A stretch of DNA of 64,000 bases. Source: Jannaschia marina (GTDB lineage Bacteria; Pseudomonadota; Alphaproteobacteria; Rhodobacterales; Rhodobacteraceae). Made by a program: the position numbers and the translations under genes. The notes under the pieces are model-generated. The model made no database searches. It saw only the letters and a program-made list of their open reading frames with translations, and was not told where the DNA came from. The stretch lies in contig NZ_JABVAX010000014.1 of the NCBI RefSeq assembly GCF_013404595.1, positions 1-64,000 of the forward strand. Direction: 5' to 3'. Positions 18,382 to 27,165 of the stretch are shown here, in pieces. Each line of letters begins with the position of its first letter. Position 1 is the stretch's first letter.

Positions 18382-19071
18382 ATGAAGATCGTCGCCTGGT
18401 CCGGGCCGCGGAACCTCTCCACTGCCATGATGTATGCCTTCGGCAACCGCGCCGACGTCGAGGTGATGGACGAGCCTTTCTATGCCGCCTACCTCGCACG
18501 CACCGGCCTCGATCATCCGATGCGAGACGCGATCTTGGCGAGCCAGCCGACCGACCCCGCCGACGTCGCCCGGCGTTGTGCCGCACCGCCGATGCGACAC
18601 GGCTACCAGAAGCACATGGCGCACCACATGGTCGACGGCATGCCGCTCGACTGGGCCGAGGGGGCGGTGCATCTGCATCTGATCCGCCATCCGGCGCGGG
18701 TGATCGCGAGCTACGGTGCCAAGCGGGACGAGATCACCGAAGCCGACATCGCTTTCGCCGCGCAGGCCACGCTCTACGATCGGTTCGGCGGCCTCGTGGT
18801 CGACACCGCCGACCTGCGGCAGGATCCGGCCGCGATGCTCAGGCGGATCTGCGCCGAGATCGGCCTGCCGTTCGATGCGGCGATGCTCGAATGGCCCGCG
18901 GGTGGGCACCCGGCCGATGGCGTCTGGGCCGCGCATTGGTACGGGGCGGTCCACCGCTCGACCGGGTTCGCCGGGCCCGAGGGGCCAATGCCCCCGGTCA
19001 CGCGCGGCGACCTGCTGCGGGCGGCGCTGACCTTCTACGAGGCGATGAGGGCGCGGGCGCTTCAGGTCTGA
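18382..19071 (+). CDS. Sulfotransferase-like protein
   Basis: The 229-residue protein has features of the PAPS-dependent sulfotransferase fold: an N-terminal phosphosulfate-binding strand-loop KIVAWSGPRNLSTAMM and a later 3'-phosphate-binding stretch LIRHPARVIASYGAKRDE. The acceptor substrate is unknown, and bacterial members of this group are often only annotated as sulfotransferase-like. The start at 18382 follows CGGGAGGTGCCC, a strong ribosome site five codons downstream of another in-frame ATG, which fixes the choice. Its end overlaps the convergent ABC transporter by ten bases. Confidence 0.75.
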   Translation: MKIVAWSGPRNLSTAMMYAFGNRADVEVMDEPFYAAYLARTGLDHPMRDAILASQPTDPADVARRCAAPPMRHGYQKHMAHHMVDGMPLDWAEGAVHLHLIRHPARVIASYGAKRDEITEADIAFAAQATLYDRFGGLVVDTADLRQDPAAMLRRICAEIGLPFDAAMLEWPAGGHPADGVWAAHWYGAVHRSTGFAGPEGPMPPVTRGDLLRAALTFYEAMRARALQV

Positions 19072-20804
19072 TCGGCCCCGAACTGCATCCCGTGCAGCTG
19101 CGTGTAGAGACCCGCCCGGTCCAGAAGCTCGGCGTGAGTGCCGCGCTCGGCGACCCGGCCCTTGTCGAGCACGAGGATCTCGTCCGCCTCCCGGATGGTC
19201 GAGAGACGGTGGGCGATCACGAGGGTCGTGCGCTGCTGCGACAGGCGGTTCAATGCGTTCTGCACCAGACGCTCGGATTTGGTGTCGAGCGCCGAGGTCG
19301 CCTCGTCGAGGAGCAGGATCGGCGTGTCGCGCAGAAGCGCGCGCGCGATGGCGACCCTCTGCCGCTGCCCGCCCGAGAGGTTGGAACCGCGCGGCCCGGC
19401 CGGGCTTTCGAGGCCCTGCGGCAGGTCGGTCAGGAAGTCGGAGACATGGGCCGCGTCGAGCGCCGAGCGGAGCGCCTCCTCCGATATGTCGGTACGCCCG
19501 AGGAGGAGGTTTTCGCGCAGGCTCTCGTCGAAGAGGAGCGTATCCTGCGACACGACCGAGAAGAGCCCCCGCAGCTCCGCGAGCCGGTAGTCGCCGAGCG
19601 CCTGTCCGCCGATCGTGACCCGGCCCGCCTCCGGGTCGACCATGCGGGTCAGCACGTTGAACACCGTCGACTTCCCCGCCCCCGACAGACCGACGAGCGC
19701 CGTCGTCGTGCCCTCGGGCACGGTGAAGTCGACACCGCGAAGCACCGGATTGTCGCCATAGGCGAGGTGGACGTCGTCGAAGACGATCTCGGTGGAGGCC
19801 GGCCGCGCCGCGGCGGGCGTCACCGGATCGACGATGGTGGGCACCGTATCGCGCAGCGCATAGATCCGGTCGAGCGAGGCATTCATCGTCTGCCACGCCC
19901 CCGACATGTTGGCGAGGCGACGAAGCGGTTGAAAGGCGAGCGACATGGCGGTGAAGAAGGCCATGAATTCGCCCACCGTCTTCTCGCCCGCGATGATCTG
20001 CGGCCCGCCATAGAGCAGCACGGCGAAGAAGCCGAAGCCGATGGCGAAATCGACGAGCGCCGGCACCGTGGCCTGACCCGCCTGCGTGCGGATCGTGGCG
20101 CGCACCATATCTTCGGTCGCGCTGCGGAAGCGGGCCTGCTGATAGGTTTCCATCGCATTGAGCTTGATCGGCGTGATCCCATGGAAGATCTCGTCGAGCC
20201 GCGTCGTGCGCCGCCCGGCGATCTCCCGCAGGCGGAACGCCTTCTTGCGGATGTAGCGCTGCACCACGAGGCTCGGCAGCACCAGAAGGGGCGCGCCGAC
20301 GATGGCCACCGCCGTCCAGACCGGATCGACCGAGAGTGCCACGACCATCAGCGAGATCAGCCCCACGGCATCGCGCCCGACCCCGGTGATGAGCTGGACC
20401 CACATGGTCTGGATGGCCTGCACGTCGCCCTGCACCCGCTCGATGAGCTGACCCGGGGAGTTGCGGCTGAAGTAGGCGCTGTCGAGCCGCAGGACGTGTT
20501 CGAGCAGATCCTGCTGAAGCCGGGACGAGGCCGTGAAGGCGACCCGGGCCATGACCACGCGTTGCGCCACACCCGCGGCCCCGCGCAGCACGAAGAGCGA
20601 CAGGATGGCGAGACCGACCCAGCCGACGGCATCGGCACGTCCCTCGACGAAGACGAGGTCGAACATCGGCTCCAGCATCCACGCCAGCACGCCGACCGTG
20701 CCGCCCTCGACGCTCATCAGGAGGGCCCCGAGCGCGATCCACCAGAGGTGCCGGCGCAGGTAGCCGCGCCACAGGCGGGCGAAGGGATGGGCCGGCTTGG
20801 ACAG
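19062..20804 (-). CDS. ABC transporter, fused permease and ATPase (MsbA-like exporter)
   Basis: About 580 residues, six membrane helices in the first 330 and an ATPase domain after that, with Walker A GLSGAGKST, signature NLSGGQRQR, Walker B ILLLDEATSALD and a switch His in VIAHRLS. This is the half-exporter layout of MsbA/LipidA-type ABC exporters, probably a homodimer; cargo is unknown. The first ATG (20717) would omit the conserved N-terminal stretch FARLWRGYLRRHLWW, whose frame stays open to 20814 without ATG, GTG or TTG. I provisionally use a CTG at 20804, seven bases beyond GAGG; the alternative is a one-base frameshift, since an ATG at 20817 lies in another frame. Confidence 0.85.
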   Translation of the reverse strand: MSKPAHPFARLWRGYLRRHLWWIALGALLMSVEGGTVGVLAWMLEPMFDLVFVEGRADAVGWVGLAILSLFVLRGAAGVAQRVVMARVAFTASSRLQQDLLEHVLRLDSAYFSRNSPGQLIERVQGDVQAIQTMWVQLITGVGRDAVGLISLMVVALSVDPVWTAVAIVGAPLLVLPSLVVQRYIRKKAFRLREIAGRRTTRLDEIFHGITPIKLNAMETYQQARFRSATEDMVRATIRTQAGQATVPALVDFAIGFGFFAVLLYGGPQIIAGEKTVGEFMAFFTAMSLAFQPLRRLANMSGAWQTMNASLDRIYALRDTVPTIVDPVTPAAARPASTEIVFDDVHLAYGDNPVLRGVDFTVPEGTTTALVGLSGAGKSTVFNVLTRMVDPEAGRVTIGGQALGDYRLAELRGLFSVVSQDTLLFDESLRENLLLGRTDISEEALRSALDAAHVSDFLTDLPQGLESPAGPRGSNLSGGQRQRVAIARALLRDTPILLLDEATSALDTKSERLVQNALNRLSQQRTTLVIAHRLSTIREADEILVLDKGRVAERGTHAELLDRAGLYTQLHGMQFGADQT

Positions 20805-20914
20805 GAAAGGACCTCATGCGGTTTTGCGCGGACTTAGCGCAGGCGGGGGCTAGGCGGCAAGCGCGGGGAGTGGCAGGAACGGCGGACGACCGCGCGGCGC
20901 GGCCGGGAGGAGAC

Positions 20915-21316
20915 ATGGATTTCGGCTACCCCGATGACAGCTTCCACACCCTCACGGGTGGCGAGCAGATCGGCCTCCTGATCGTGACGCTGCTTTTGTC
21001 CGCCGCCGGGATCGCGCTCGTCGTCGGGATCGCCCGGCGCGGCCGGCGTATCGGCCTGCCCGCGGCGCTTCTGCTCTTCTGGGCGTTCGTCTGGCTCTCT
21101 CCGCAGGTCTATTACCTCTACTATCAGGCCATCTTCGACGGGCTGCCGTGGCAGATCGTGGTCAAGCATCCGCCCGGCCCGGTCGACGTCGTCCGATTGC
21201 TGACGTTCCGCGCCGAACCGACGCTCTCGGACCACGGCAAGGGTCTTCTGGGGTGGGCCCTCATCGGAACGGCGCTCTGGCGCGGGCGGCGCGCGCGCTC
21301 CGAGGTGGCACCGTGA
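20915..21316 (+). CDS. Small membrane protein of unknown function
   Basis: The 133-residue product has two hydrophobic segments in its first 70 residues (LLIVTLLLSAAGIALVVGIA and LPAALLLFWAFVWLSPQ), an aromatic stretch YYLYYQAIF, and a soluble tail. I recognise no named family. The ATG at 20915 follows GGGAGGAGAC, a strong ribosome site, and begins just before the acidic MDFGYPDDSF. Its stop overlaps the GTG start of the MFS gene (GTGA), so the two are co-translated; it may be an accessory subunit, but this is inference from position only. Confidence 0.7.
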   Translation: MDFGYPDDSFHTLTGGEQIGLLIVTLLLSAAGIALVVGIARRGRRIGLPAALLLFWAFVWLSPQVYYLYYQAIFDGLPWQIVVKHPPGPVDVVRLLTFRAEPTLSDHGKGLLGWALIGTALWRGRRARSEVAP

Positions 21317-22473
21317 AGACCGGCATCGCGATCCTGACGCTGGCCTATGTGCTCAGCCAGTTCTACCGCGCCTTTCTCGCCGTCCTCGCCCCCGATCTGA
21401 CCGCCGACCTCGGCGTCGATCCGGCCACGCTCAGCCGCGCCTCGGGCATCTGGTTCCTGACCTTCGCGGCGATGCAGCTGCCGGTGGGCTGGGCGCTCGA
21501 CCGGGTCGGTCCGCGCCGGACGGCCGCGTTGCTCCTCGGGGTCTGCGGTGGAGGCGGAGCCGCGCTCTTCGCCATCGCCACCGAGGGCTGGCACATCGAC
21601 CTCGCCATGGGGCTTATCGGTGCCGGTTGCGCGCCCGTGCTGATGGCAAGCTACTTCATCTTCGCCCGCGTCTTCTCTGCCCGCGTCTTCGCCACGCTGG
21701 CCGGCGTCCTCGTCGGGGTCGGCTCGCTCGGCAACATCGCGGCCAGCGTGCCGCTCGGCTGGGCGGCGGACCTCCTCGGGTGGCGCGGCGCGATGCAGGC
21801 ACTGGCCATGCTGACGGCGGCAACGGCCCTCGGCTGTTGGGCTTTCGTCCGCGACCCCGAGGCGGTGGAGGGCGGAGAGCGCGGCTCGCTCCTCGACGTG
21901 CTGCGTATCCGGGCGATCTGGTTCATCCTGCCGATGCTCCTCGTGAACTACGCGCCGGCCGCGGGACTGCGCGGTCTCTGGGTCGGCCCCTACATCGCCG
22001 AGATCTACGACGTCGCGTTCGTCGGGACGGTCACGCTCGTCATGGCGGCGGCGATGATCGCGGGCAACTTCGTCTATGCGCCCGCCGACCGCATCTTCGG
22101 CACCCGCAAGTGGGTGGTTCTGACCGGCAACCTTCTCGGCGCGGCGATGCTCGCGATCCTTTGGTGGCAGCCGGTGCCCGGCCTCTGGGCCAGCGCGGCG
22201 CTGCTGGCGGCGATCGGGGCACTCGGGTCGAGCTATGCGCTCTGCGTGGCGCACGGGCGCGCCTTCTTCCCCGCCCACCTGACCGGCCGGGGCGTCACCC
22301 TGCTCAACCTCTTCTCCATCGGCGGCGTCGGCATCGCGCAGTTCGCCACGGGCCCGGTCTTCCGCGCCGCGGGCGAAGGGCTCGCCGGGTTCCAGACCCT
22401 CTTCGGCGTCTTCGCCGTCGTGCTGGCCCTCGGTTGCGTCATCTACCTCTTCGCGCCCGACAGCACCGACTGA
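21313..22473 (+). CDS. MFS transporter
   Basis: The 386-residue protein has about twelve membrane segments and the MFS motif A-like turn WALDRVGPRRTAALLLG between helices 2 and 3. It begins VKTGIAILTLAYVLSQFYRA, where the first residue is read as Met from a GTG that overlaps the stop of the previous gene. The family exports or imports small molecules by alternating access; substrate is not evident. An ATG-type start further upstream would run through the previous gene in another frame and is rejected. It ends 47 bases before the DUF5872 gene. Confidence 0.85.
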   Translation: MKTGIAILTLAYVLSQFYRAFLAVLAPDLTADLGVDPATLSRASGIWFLTFAAMQLPVGWALDRVGPRRTAALLLGVCGGGGAALFAIATEGWHIDLAMGLIGAGCAPVLMASYFIFARVFSARVFATLAGVLVGVGSLGNIAASVPLGWAADLLGWRGAMQALAMLTAATALGCWAFVRDPEAVEGGERGSLLDVLRIRAIWFILPMLLVNYAPAAGLRGLWVGPYIAEIYDVAFVGTVTLVMAAAMIAGNFVYAPADRIFGTRKWVVLTGNLLGAAMLAILWWQPVPGLWASAALLAAIGALGSSYALCVAHGRAFFPAHLTGRGVTLLNLFSIGGVGIAQFATGPVFRAAGEGLAGFQTLFGVFAVVLALGCVIYLFAPDSTD

Positions 22474-22520
22474 ACCGAATCGGGCCGGACGCGGTTCTCC
22501 CGGCATAGGAGGCCCCCGAG

Positions 22521-23165
22521 ATGAGTGACGCGAAGAAGACCGATCCCGACCTCTGGGAAGAGGTGAAGGACGAGATGATGCAGTCCGACAAGGGCGGCGA
22601 GCCCGGCCAGTGGTCGGCGCGCAAGGCCCAGATGGCGGTGCAGGAATACAAGAAGCGCGGCGGCGGCTATGCCGACGACGGCCCCGATCAGGACGAAACC
22701 GACCTCCACGAGTGGACCGAGGAGGACTGGGGCACGAAGTCGGGCGGCGAGAGCGCCGAGACGGGTGAACGCTACCTGCCGAAGAAGGTCCGGATGCTCC
22801 TGACCGAAGACGAATACGCGCGCTCCACCCAGAAGAAGAAGGACGGAACGGCCCAGTTCGTCGACCAGCCGGACGACGTGAAGGAGAAAGTCGCCCGCAT
22901 CAAGGAGGACGGCCCCACCAAGGAGATGCTGATGGAGCGCGCCCGAGACCTCCACATCGAGGGCCGCAGCGACATGGACAAGGACGCGCTCCTCGACGCG
23001 ATCGAGGCCGCGACCGACGAGAACGGGCGCGGCAAGGGCTCCAAGGTCGCGCTCGAGCAGAAGACCAAGGACGAGTTGATGGACATGGCACAGGACCGCG
23101 ACATCGAGGGTCGGTCGGACATGGACAAGGCCGAGCTGGTCGAGGCGCTGTCCGATGGCGGTTGA
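22521..23165 (+). CDS. DUF5872-type protein with C-terminal SAP/Rho-N-like repeats
   Basis: The 214-residue, highly charged soluble protein has an N-terminal DUF5872-like block (DLWEEVKDEMMQSDKGGEPG through TEEDWGTKSGGES and RYLPKK, residues 8-100) and two similar C-terminal units of about 35 residues that read as Rho-N or SAP-like helical hairpins: MERARDLHIEGRSDMDKDAL and MDMAQDRDIEGRSDMDKAEL. The repeats share the identical core IEGRSDMDK. Such helical motifs often bind nucleic acid; function is not known. The start follows ATAGGAGGCCCCCGAG. Its stop overlaps the next gene by eleven bases, which carries more of the same motif. Confidence 0.8.
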   Translation: MSDAKKTDPDLWEEVKDEMMQSDKGGEPGQWSARKAQMAVQEYKKRGGGYADDGPDQDETDLHEWTEEDWGTKSGGESAETGERYLPKKVRMLLTEDEYARSTQKKKDGTAQFVDQPDDVKEKVARIKEDGPTKEMLMERARDLHIEGRSDMDKDALLDAIEAATDENGRGKGSKVALEQKTKDELMDMAQDRDIEGRSDMDKAELVEALSDGG

Positions 23166-23409
23166 CCTGGAAGAGCTGACGGTCGGCGCGCTGAAGGATC
23201 TCGGACGCGTCCAGAAGGTCAAGGGCCACAACGATATGACGCGCGACGACCTCCTCGACGCGCTCGATGGACCGGTCGAGGATGCCCTGGCCCGCTGGCT
23301 TGGCAAACCACGGGCGGAGATCTACGAGGCAGCGGGCGAGGCGGGCATCGAAGACCGCAAGGACAAGCAGAAGTGGGAGCTGCTGGAGGCGCTGGCACAA
23401 AGGGGATGA
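23155..23409 (+). CDS. Small Rho-N-like helical protein
   Basis: The 84-residue product is predicted to be helical and charged. It opens with DLEELTVGALKDLGRVQKVK and GHNDMTRDDLLDALDG, a unit resembling the Rho termination factor N-terminal (Rho_N/SAP-like) repeat seen at the C-terminus of the gene before it, and ends with a second helical unit KDKQKWELLEALAQRG. It overlaps the upstream DUF5872 gene by eleven bases, so the pair is translationally coupled. Nucleic-acid binding is plausible but only inferred. Confidence 0.65.
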   Translation: MAVDLEELTVGALKDLGRVQKVKGHNDMTRDDLLDALDGPVEDALARWLGKPRAEIYEAAGEAGIEDRKDKQKWELLEALAQRG

Positions 23410-23567
23410 CCAGCCGCGATCGCTGCTGCTGCTCTGGCGGAAATGACCCGCGTGGCCGTCGACCGTCCCGGAGCGATGCGACGACAGAAGCCGCGACACG
23501 CGACTGGGCCGGCGTCGCTAAAGACGCGGCTCTGCGGTCACCCTTCGCGGGCCTGTGACCACCGGCG

Positions 23568-23595
23568 CTTGCCCCCGCGGTGTTTCGGGTATAGC
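23568..23595 (+). promoter_or_regulatory. Candidate asd promoter
   Basis: CTTGCC and TATAGC lie 16 bases apart, and the second ends 33 bases before the chosen asd start. Both resemble alphaproteobacterial housekeeping elements (CTTGAC and TATAAT-like), but each hexamer has mismatches, so this is a candidate only. The leader between them and the gene contains the GGAGG ribosome site. Confidence 0.35.
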
Positions 23596-23628
23596 CCGCC
23601 CCCGCTCCCCAACCCTTCGGAGGATATG

Positions 23629-24651
23629 ATGGGCTACAAGGTCGTCGTCTGCGGCGCCACGGGGAACGTGGGCCGCGAAATGCTGAACATCCTGGCCGAA
23701 CGCCAGTTTCCCGTCGATGAGATCACCGCGCTTGCGTCGCGGCGGTCGCTCGGGACGGAAGTGAGCTTCGGGGACGAGACACTGAAGACGAAGGATCTCG
23801 AGACGTTCGACTTCACCGGCTGGGACATCGCCTTCTTCGCCATCGGATCGGACGCCACGAAGAAGTACGCGCCCGTCGCCGCCAAGGCCGGCTGCGTCGT
23901 GATCGACAACTCCTCGCTCTACCGCTACGACCCGGATGTGCCGCTTGTCGTGCCGGAGGTGAACCCGGAGGCCGTCGACGGCTACGCCAAGAAGAACATC
24001 ATCGCGAACCCGAACTGCTCGACCGCGCAGATGGTCGTGGCGCTCAAGCCGCTCCATGACCGCGCGCGCATCAAGCGCGTCGTCGTCTCGACCTATCAGT
24101 CGGTGTCGGGCACGGGAAAGGACGCGATCGACGAGCTCTGGGACCAGACCAAGGGCATGTACGTGCCGGGTCAGGAGAAGGAACCGCAGGTCTACACCAA
24201 GCAGATCGCCTTCAATGTCATCCCCCACATCGACGTCTTCATGGAGGACGGCTCCACAAAGGAAGAGTGGAAGATGGTCGCGGAGACGAAGAAGATCGTC
24301 GATCCGTCGATCAAGGTCACGGCCACCTGCGTGCGCGTGCCGGTCTTCGTCGGCCACTCCGAGGCGATCAACATCGAGTTCGAGGAGTTCCTCGACGAGG
24401 ATGAGGCACTCGATATCCTGCGCCAGGCCCCGGGCATCCTGGTCGTCGACAAGCGCGAGGACGGCGGCTACGTCACGCCGATCGAATGCGTGGGCGACTT
24501 CGCCACCTTCATCAGCCGCATCCGGCAGGACTCGACCATCGAGAACGGCCTGAACCTCTGGTGCGTCTCCGACAACCTGCGCAAGGGCGCGGCGCTCAAC
24601 GCGGTCCAGATCGCCGAGACGCTGGGCGAGCGGGTGCTTAAGAAACACTGA
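23629..24651 (+). CDS. asd: Aspartate-semialdehyde dehydrogenase
   Basis: Asd reduces aspartyl phosphate to aspartate semialdehyde with NADPH, the branch point to lysine/diaminopimelate, threonine and methionine, so it feeds the dapD/dapE pathway seen earlier. The 340-residue protein has the NADP-binding GATGNVGREML at the N-terminus and the catalytic cysteine about C130 in ANPNCSTAQM; the conserved QSVSGTGK and a late VRVPVFVGHSE stretch also fit. Tandem ATGs occur at 23626 and 23629; the second has the better distance from TCGGAGGAT and begins MGYKVVV as in relatives. A strong terminator follows the gene. Confidence 0.97.
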   Translation: MGYKVVVCGATGNVGREMLNILAERQFPVDEITALASRRSLGTEVSFGDETLKTKDLETFDFTGWDIAFFAIGSDATKKYAPVAAKAGCVVIDNSSLYRYDPDVPLVVPEVNPEAVDGYAKKNIIANPNCSTAQMVVALKPLHDRARIKRVVVSTYQSVSGTGKDAIDELWDQTKGMYVPGQEKEPQVYTKQIAFNVIPHIDVFMEDGSTKEEWKMVAETKKIVDPSIKVTATCVRVPVFVGHSEAINIEFEEFLDEDEALDILRQAPGILVVDKREDGGYVTPIECVGDFATFISRIRQDSTIENGLNLWCVSDNLRKGAALNAVQIAETLGERVLKKH

Positions 24652-24694
24652 CGCAATTACAAGGGCTGACACCGTCGGCCCGCCGCGCGACACT

Positions 24695-24725
24695 GGCCCC
24701 CGATTACATTTTTCGGGGGCCTTTT
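24695..24725 (+). terminator. Intrinsic terminator of asd, touching the muiA-like start
   Basis: A perfect 9-bp stem GGCCCCCGA / TCGGGGGCC encloses the loop TTACATTTT and is followed by TTTT. It is the best intrinsic terminator in the window. The T run ends one base before the start codon of the next gene at 24727, so the 3' arm occupies the position where that gene's ribosome site should be. Confidence 0.85.
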
Positions 24726-24726
24726 C

Positions 24727-26349
24727 ATGCGCCAAATTCTTCTCTCCACAACACTTCTTTTCATGCCGGCCGCCGGTTTTGCCGCGGATTTCAATCTGCC
24801 CGCCCCGGTAACCGAGGCCGAGATCTATCTGCAGGGCGCGACCCTTCTTCGCAGCGGCACTGTCGATTTGCCGGCAGGCACGCATCGGCTGCTGGTGCCC
24901 TATTCTGGCGGACACGGACTGCCGGATATCGCCCTGTCGAACGGAACCCTCGGCGCGGTCGAGATCCTGCCCGAGGCAATCGCCGACGGCCGCACCTTCC
25001 TGACGCCCGCACAGCAGACCGCGCATGAGGCGCTGCTCGCTGCCGAGGAAGCGGCGCATGAGGCCGAGGACGCGCGACTGCGCGCCGCGGCGGCGATGAA
25101 GTCGGCCGAGGATCAACTCTCCTTCCTGCGGTCGCTCGGCGGCGAGTCGTTGTCGGAGCTCGACGCCAAGGCGATGGAGGCGACGCTCGACCTGCTTGCC
25201 ACCCGGGTCGCACCGGCCGAAGTGGCACGCACCGACGCACGCGCGGAACTGCGCACCGCCGAGCGCGCGGTGGAGGAGGCCGAGCGCGACCTCGCCCAGG
25301 CCCGGATCGACCTGCGGGCGACAGGTGCGAACCTCGGGCCGCTGTCGCTTCTGGCGGTCGGCGTGACGATGGCAGAGGCCGGGTCGGTCACGCTCGAGAT
25401 CGAGAGCTTTTCGGATCAGGCGGGCTGGGCCACGAAGTACGACGTGAGCCTCGGGGCGGACGATGTCGTCACGCTCGATCGCAAGGTGGACGTCTGGCAG
25501 CGCACCGACCTGCCGCTCACCGACGTGGCGGTGACGCTTTCGACCGCCGATCCCTTCGCGCAGACCGCGCCGAACCCCGTCTTCCCGGATCAGGCGCGCT
25601 TGCGGCAGGAAGAACCGGAACGGGCCCGTGAGGAGGCGGACCTCGGCGCGGCGTCCGAAAGCGTCTTTCGCGCCCCGCCGCGGCCCGCGGCCATGGCGGA
25701 GCCGGTTGTGGCGCAGGCCAATTTCGACGGCCCGGTCGTTACCTACGACTACCCCGAGCCCGTTACGCTCCCCGCGGGCGGCAGCGTGACGCTGGCGCTC
25801 GATACGCAGACGCTCGACGCGCGGGTCTTCAACCGTGCGAACCCGAGGGTCGATCAGACGGCCTTCCTGATGGCGGAGCTGACCAATTCGACCGGCGAGC
25901 CCCTCTTGCCCGGCGCGGCGACGCTCTACCGGGAGGGCGCGCGCATCGGCGAGTCGCGCCTGCCGCTGATGCCTGCGGGGGACGAGGTGGAGCTGGCCTT
26001 CGGCCCGCAGGAGCATCTGCGGCTGGAATTCATCCGCCGGCTCAACTCGACCGGGGACCGGGGCCTTTTCTTTACCTCCGGCACGCGGCAACAGGATCTG
26101 CTGTTCCGGGTCCGCAATCTGTCGACCGAGCCGGAAGTGGTCGAGACGCGCTTCGCCCTGCCTTACTCAGAAGAGGAGGACCTGGAGGTCGCGATCACGA
26201 CGACGCCCGAGCCCGACGCGCGCAACGTCGAGGATCGGCGCGGCGTGGCGCAGTGGGATCTGGAGGTCGCCGCCGGGGCGGAAGTCGAGGTGGAGATCGG
26301 CGTCACCCTCGAATGGCCCGAGGGCGAGCGGCTCGAATGGCAGCCCTGA
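24727..26349 (+). CDS. Mucoidy inhibitor MuiA-like protein (DUF4140/DUF4139)
   Basis: The 540-residue secreted protein has a signal peptide (MRQILLSTTLLFMPAAGFAA), then a DUF4140-like N-terminal domain (VTEAEIYLQGATLLRSGTVD), an Ala/Glu-rich coiled coil at about 95-200, and a DUF4139 beta domain with TKYDVSLGADDVVTLDRKVD and the C-terminal QWDLEVAAGAEVEVEIGVTL. The family is named after a Streptomyces-type mucoidy phenotype; the biochemical function is not known. The start codon follows an intrinsic terminator directly, with no free ribosome site. It converges on luxR with only three bases between stops. Confidence 0.88.
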   Translation: MRQILLSTTLLFMPAAGFAADFNLPAPVTEAEIYLQGATLLRSGTVDLPAGTHRLLVPYSGGHGLPDIALSNGTLGAVEILPEAIADGRTFLTPAQQTAHEALLAAEEAAHEAEDARLRAAAAMKSAEDQLSFLRSLGGESLSELDAKAMEATLDLLATRVAPAEVARTDARAELRTAERAVEEAERDLAQARIDLRATGANLGPLSLLAVGVTMAEAGSVTLEIESFSDQAGWATKYDVSLGADDVVTLDRKVDVWQRTDLPLTDVAVTLSTADPFAQTAPNPVFPDQARLRQEEPERAREEADLGAASESVFRAPPRPAAMAEPVVAQANFDGPVVTYDYPEPVTLPAGGSVTLALDTQTLDARVFNRANPRVDQTAFLMAELTNSTGEPLLPGAATLYREGARIGESRLPLMPAGDEVELAFGPQEHLRLEFIRRLNSTGDRGLFFTSGTRQQDLLFRVRNLSTEPEVVETRFALPYSEEEDLEVAITTTPEPDARNVEDRRGVAQWDLEVAAGAEVEVEIGVTLEWPEGERLEWQP

Positions 26350-26352
26350 ACC

Positions 26353-27165
26353 TCAGGACGAGCCGGGCACGCTCAACTGATTGAGGAGCGCGACGCGGGC
26401 GATGGCATGGGCCGTCGTCTCGACGCCCAGCCGCGTCCGCGCCTCGCGCAGCTGCTTCTCGATCGCGCCGACCGACCGGTCGAGGAGCAGCGCGACGTCC
26501 TGAACGGTCTTGCCGTCGGCGATCCAGTTCAGGATCGCCCGCTGCCGGTCGGTCAGCGAGACGTGGGGCAACACGAGCGGCAGCTGCACCATCCGGGCGT
26601 GCGCCGCCCCGGCGAGTGCTTCGATGGCCGTGCCGTGCCGCGCCCAGATGACATCGACGTCCGCCTGGTCGAAATCGGCGCGCGCCGTGAGGCCCATCGC
26701 GCCCTTGCCCGTCTCGGCCGTCCGCGGGAAGCCCAGCGTATAGCCCGCATGGAAGCCGAGTTCGGCCAGGAGCGCGTTCAGCGCCGGCCCCTCCTCGACC
26801 ATGTCGTAGGAACGCAGGAGGTCGGGCTGCCGGGACCAGCTGATCGCGCCCACGTTCTCGCTCGCCCAGCGCCGCATGGGCGAGCGGTCGAGAAGCGCAC
26901 CGCGATAGACGGTGGCGACCCGCGGGTTCGGATGGCTCGTCAGCGTGAACCGGAGCGATCGGCTCGCCTGAGCCGGATCGCGGAGCGCGGGCGCATAGCT
27001 GTAGTTGATACGGTCGAAGCCGAAGCGGGCCATCGTCTCGCGCAGGAGCGCCCAGACGTCCTCGACACAGGCGGCGAAAAGGATGTTCCGCAGGATCGGC
27101 AGAACCTGCGGCGGGTCGATCCGCTCGAGCGCGGGCATGTACTGGTCAAAACTCGTGTCGGGCAT
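26353..27165 (-). CDS. LuxR-type quorum-sensing-like transcriptional regulator
   Basis: The 270-residue protein has an N-terminal autoinducer-binding-like domain (FGFDRINYSYAP near residue 50, then GFHAGYTLGFPR near 140) and a C-terminal LuxR HTH (LTDRQRAILNWIADGKTVQD and VGAIEKQLREARTRL). It resembles the VjbR-type LuxR proteins of Rhodobacterales. No luxI-type synthase is in the window, so it is a solo LuxR that may sense an external or unlinked signal. Its ATG lies six bases after the sbtB stop, so it is probably the last gene of the carbonic anhydrase-sbtAB transcript and may regulate it. Confidence 0.88.
   Translation of the reverse strand: MPDTSFDQYMPALERIDPPQVLPILRNILFAACVEDVWALLRETMARFGFDRINYSYAPALRDPAQASRSLRFTLTSHPNPRVATVYRGALLDRSPMRRWASENVGAISWSRQPDLLRSYDMVEEGPALNALLAELGFHAGYTLGFPRTAETGKGAMGLTARADFDQADVDVIWARHGTAIEALAGAAHARMVQLPLVLPHVSLTDRQRAILNWIADGKTVQDVALLLDRSVGAIEKQLREARTRLGVETTAHAIARVALLNQLSVPGSS

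Noticed and set aside
23518..26091. A minus-strand open frame of about 857 codons
   Set aside because: It is antisense to asd and the MuiA-like gene, whose signal peptide, catalytic Cys and conserved stretches show the plus strand is coding.
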